Below, one piece after another: positions 7,701 to 8,999 of a DNA stretch of 8,999 nt (position 1 is its first letter; every line of letters begins with the position of its first letter). This stretch comes from Magnetococcales bacterium (lineage in GTDB: Bacteria; Pseudomonadota; Magnetococcia; Magnetococcales; DC0425bin3). Under the pieces are notes generated by a model, which was given only the letters and a program-made list of their open reading frames with translations, searched no databases and had not been told where the DNA came from. The position numbers were made by a program, and so were the translations under genes. The stretch lies in contig JADGCJ010000131.1 of the NCBI GenBank assembly GCA_015229045.1, positions 1 through 8,999 on the forward strand. Direction: 5' to 3'.

Positions 7701-8645
7701 TGCCGATGGCCGTGCCAGGGCATGTGTGACAACGATGCTCGCCTTGCCGAGTACGCCGTCGCGGTAGATGTCCGCCCAGGTGTGCAAGGTTTCGTGCAGC
7801 GTCAAATGGTCATGACTGCCGCTGGGCAATTCGTAGAGGATCGGCGTGACGCCCTTGGCTTTCCACTCATTGATCTTGCTCTTTTCCTGTCCCGGCTCGC
7901 AATCCCCCAGCGCCCAGGCCTGGGGCGTGACCTCACCCAGCATCCGATCGGCGGCCAGAGCATCCATCATGTAGCGCAGCACCGGATCGTTGATGCTGTA
8001 ACCCACGAAGCACACCACGAAATTGCGGAACAGTTCGCTGACGAAGCGGGCTGCCCAGCGTTCGGTGAGGTAGGCCAGACCGAAGTCGCCGCTGGTTACA
8101 ACCAATTGATTCAATGCGGTGTCATTCGTCCTTTCAGGCAGCAGGCCGTGCAGGTAGACCAGTCCGTTCCAACGGCTGTTCTTAGGGATCGGCAACATCG
8201 GCGCGGCATACGCCTGGAACGGTTGGCCAGTGCGTTTGGCCGCCGCATGAAACACACGATCGAAGTTGGTGGTGACCAGCCGCAACTCACCCTCACGGCT
8301 GCGCGCCAACAGCAGCAGTGCTGTATGCGTATCGGTGGCGCCCCTGCGACGCAATTTGGGTTTCAGTGCCTCTGCTAGCTTGCGGCGGACGGCAAGGCGC
8401 TGCCCAGGCAAGCGCCTCTCCAGTAGGCCGAGCGTGGCATCAAAGTGCTTTTGTTCAAAGGCCGCATTTTCAACGTCCGAGCGCACCGTGCCGGTCAGCC
8501 GGTAGATCTCTTCCACCAGCCCCTTGAAGTCCGGCAGACCGGCGGGATAGGAAATGCCAGCACCGCAGAAAAACACCACGCGACCCTCTTCATGCGCCTG
8601 CAAGAGAGCATTCGGAATGTCGGGACCTTTTTGGATGAACTGCAT
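4788..8645 (-). CDS. dsr1: SIR2-domain anti-phage defence protein, Dsr1-like
   Basis: A 1285-residue protein with an N-terminal SIR2-like domain (about 1-300). Visible motifs are the NAD+-binding loop FFCGAGISYPAGLP (25-38), TTNFDR (125-130, with the Asn expected in the active site), YLHG (164-167, with the expected catalytic His166) and GYSINDP (215-221). All key residues are present. Residues about 300-1285 are a long Trp- and Leu-rich part without known enzymatic motifs, presumably the sensor or oligomerisation region. The size and opening residues fit the defence-associated sirtuin Dsr1. Characterised relatives such as DSR2 deplete cellular NAD+ after sensing phage proteins, causing abortive infection; that this protein does so is inference. 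The ATG at 8645 is supported by AGGAG 6 nt upstream. It lies upstream of, and in the same direction as, the SNF2-SWIM pair, but a 260-bp gap to the helicase start suggests a separate transcription unit or only partial read-through. An uncharacterised SIR2 family member is the main alternative. Confidence 0.8.
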   Translation of the reverse strand: MQFIQKGPDIPNALLQAHEEGRVVFFCGAGISYPAGLPDFKGLVEEIYRLTGTVRSDVENAAFEQKHFDATLGLLERRLPGQRLAVRRKLAEALKPKLRRRGATDTHTALLLLARSREGELRLVTTNFDRVFHAAAKRTGQPFQAYAAPMLPIPKNSRWNGLVYLHGLLPERTNDTALNQLVVTSGDFGLAYLTERWAARFVSELFRNFVVCFVGYSINDPVLRYMMDALAADRMLGEVTPQAWALGDCEPGQEKSKINEWKAKGVTPILYELPSGSHDHLTLHETLHTWADIYRDGVLGKASIVVTHALARPSASTQQDDFVGRMLWALSDKSGLPAKSFADFNPVPPLEWLLDAFSDERFQHSDLVRFGVPPRDEVDATLRFSLVHRPTPYDRSPRMLLASGRVVYSLWDDVMEQLARWLVRHLNDPRLVIWIVQRGGRLHDRWQRMIERELDSIAKLKHESKTAELDEIRSHAPNAIPNPQMCTLWRLLLSGRVQSPWYHPDRDLYRWERRLKREGMTTTLRLELRGILAPQILLTQPYRRGEKEENPDESAHSSKLPIWKLVLAADHAHSALRDFTGEYWSSVLPQLLEDFQQLLRDALDLLRELGAADDRSDRSCRDLPSVSPHGQNRDFRGWVILIELLRDAWLAVRREDSARATRIAMTWFELPYPTFKRLAFFAASQDGCIAPDQWVDWLLADDAWWLWSTETKREVFRLLVLQGHQLTGITQERLESAILTGPPRGMYRNDLDPQERLKLVDHATWLHLSKLKASGLVLGVNATARLEKLSTTYPVLRLSTNESDEFSQWMSGTGDPDDEASRKIDIAPRKRKELIQWLRQSMPACNSLSWQEDILCLYEDTWRDVCRTRFFHSLYALCDLARDGVWPVGRWREALQAWSEEGMVLRSWRYAAPLVQTMPDDVIQEIAHGVTWWSKTVSQSINQHEKILLDLCRRVLVLPLEAHPTNDPVHEAINHPVGHVTEALLNLWFKRNPNDNDQLPADIEPFFTQLCDMRIDRFRHGRVLLGRQLIALFRVDRTWTEQQLLPLFDWNQSEEAKAVWKGFLWSPRLYQPLLLAIKQQFLESANHYVDLGERDCQQQFAAFLTYMALERPYDYTEGEFRDAIRSLPQEGLEESAQALYHALAGAKDQCEEYWRSRVKPFWHSIWPQFLDLATPRIAESLTQLIIAARSEFPAALNEIQHWLQPIEYPDHVVDPLHQSGLCSRFPNEALSLLNAVIQEQQCVPIQQWVPGKLGQCLDRIVQAMPQLKSDTNYRKLRDYARRRAI

Positions 8646-8651
8646 GAATGA

Positions 8652-8656
8652 CTCCT
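8652..8656 (-). promoter_or_regulatory. Ribosome-binding site of the SIR2 gene
   Basis: Minus strand AGGAG followed by TCATTC and then ATG: a good Shine-Dalgarno sequence at ideal spacing. It fixes the start at 8645. Confidence 0.75.
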
Positions 8657-8740
8657 GGTGATGATGCGTTCCATTGTCGCGGACAGCAATGCGGTGTTGG
8701 CTACGGACTGGACGAACTTGACTTTGATGACGATACCTTC

Positions 8741-8772
8741 AGTATACCAGCCCGCTGATAAAACCGTTTCAA
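8741..8772 (-). promoter_or_regulatory. Candidate sigma70 promoter for the SIR2 gene
   Basis: On the minus strand TATACT (plus-strand 8741-8746) is a good -10 box, about 95 bp before the SIR2 start codon. A TTGAAA hexamer (8767-8772) lies upstream but with a 20-bp spacer, longer than the usual 16-18, so the -35 assignment is weak. The TTGAAA overlaps the stop codon of the transposase remnant. The promoter may therefore sit at the junction with, or inside, the end of the mobile element. Confidence 0.35.
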
Positions 8773-8999
8773 TCTGATGCCGGTTGATGAATTGAAATGA
8801 CGAGCAAAGCAGAGATTTCACCGCAACCGGCCAGCCCGACACCCAAAAGCAGCGCATCCCCCTCGGTCAGCAGGAAGATAAAGAGGTAACGAGCATTTGC
8901 CCGCTCCTTCGGGGTGCCATACCCCGTCAGATGCCGCATCAAAAGCCCCAGATTGAACCCGGCAATGTGAATCAAGTGCCATCTCTCCCTCCTGTCAGG
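8769..8999 (-). CDS. DDE transposase (IS1182/IS5-like), C-terminal part, cut by the window edge
   Basis: The frame is open to the right edge and ends with TGA at 8769-8771. It begins PDRRERWHLIHIAGFNLGLL and continues MRHLTGYGTPKERANARY. The pattern (L)IH-(V/I)-A-x-FNLGLLMR-x-LTG-x-GTP is the conserved C-terminal block seen in IS1182/IS5-group DDE transposases, just after the last catalytic Glu region. The final 38 residues are hydrophobic (LFIFLLTEGDALLLGVGLAG) and less recognisable. Only about 77 codons are inside the window, so I cannot tell whether the element is complete further right. A TTG at 8975 could be mistaken for a start, but the homology and open frame upstream of it argue that the gene begins outside the window. 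Confidence 0.65.
   Translation of the reverse strand, partial: PDRRERWHLIHIAGFNLGLLMRHLTGYGTPKERANARYLFIFLLTEGDALLLGVGLAGCGEISALLVISIHQPASD

Noticed and set aside
8495..8857. 120-codon minus-strand frame over the SIR2 start region
   Set aside because: It overlaps the SIR2 start and the transposase end in a different frame, with no homology I recognise and no start signal.

Overview
The window is a compact accessory segment from what looks like a proteobacterium. The clue is an H-NS-type DNA-binding tail on one protein, a module typical of Beta- and Gammaproteobacteria; this does not fix the genus. All three large genes lie on the minus strand, and both outer margins hold transposase remnants. 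This is the usual architecture of a defence or genomic island.

Right to left, in the direction of transcription, the window starts at the right edge (8769-8999). There the C-terminal end of a DDE transposase enters from outside the window. About 120 bp further on is a very large SIR2-domain protein (4788-8645, 1285 aa). Its N-terminal NAD+-binding sirtuin-like domain and long uncharacterised C-terminal part match the Dsr1-type anti-phage defence-associated sirtuins. After a gene-poor gap comes a 39-codon fragment (4534-4653). It resembles only the N-terminus of RhuM-family proteins and stops at a double stop codon 7 bp before the next start.

Next is a two-gene unit: a SNF2-family helicase/translocase (1836-4526, 896 aa) and a SWIM zinc-finger protein (506-1831, 441 aa). 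They are separated by 4 bp, and the ribosome-binding site of the second lies inside the last codons of the first, so they are almost certainly co-transcribed and co-translated. SNF2 plus SWIM is a recurrent bacterial gene pair of poorly defined function. Here the SWIM protein carries an unusual extra part: a Lys/Ala/Pro-rich repeat linker leading to a C-terminal H-NS-type DNA-binding domain.

The left 500 bp contain the decayed 3' end of an IS1-like transposase on the plus strand, with an in-frame stop, followed by an IS-end-like palindrome. A strong minus-strand intrinsic terminator sits at the far left and may once have ended the SNF2-SWIM operon.

The most notable points are the SWIM/H-NS fusion, the placement of a Dsr1-like sirtuin next to a SNF2-SWIM operon, and the RhuM fragment that now forms a leader-like ORF in front of the helicase. 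Whether the three genes act as one system cannot be decided from this sequence alone.
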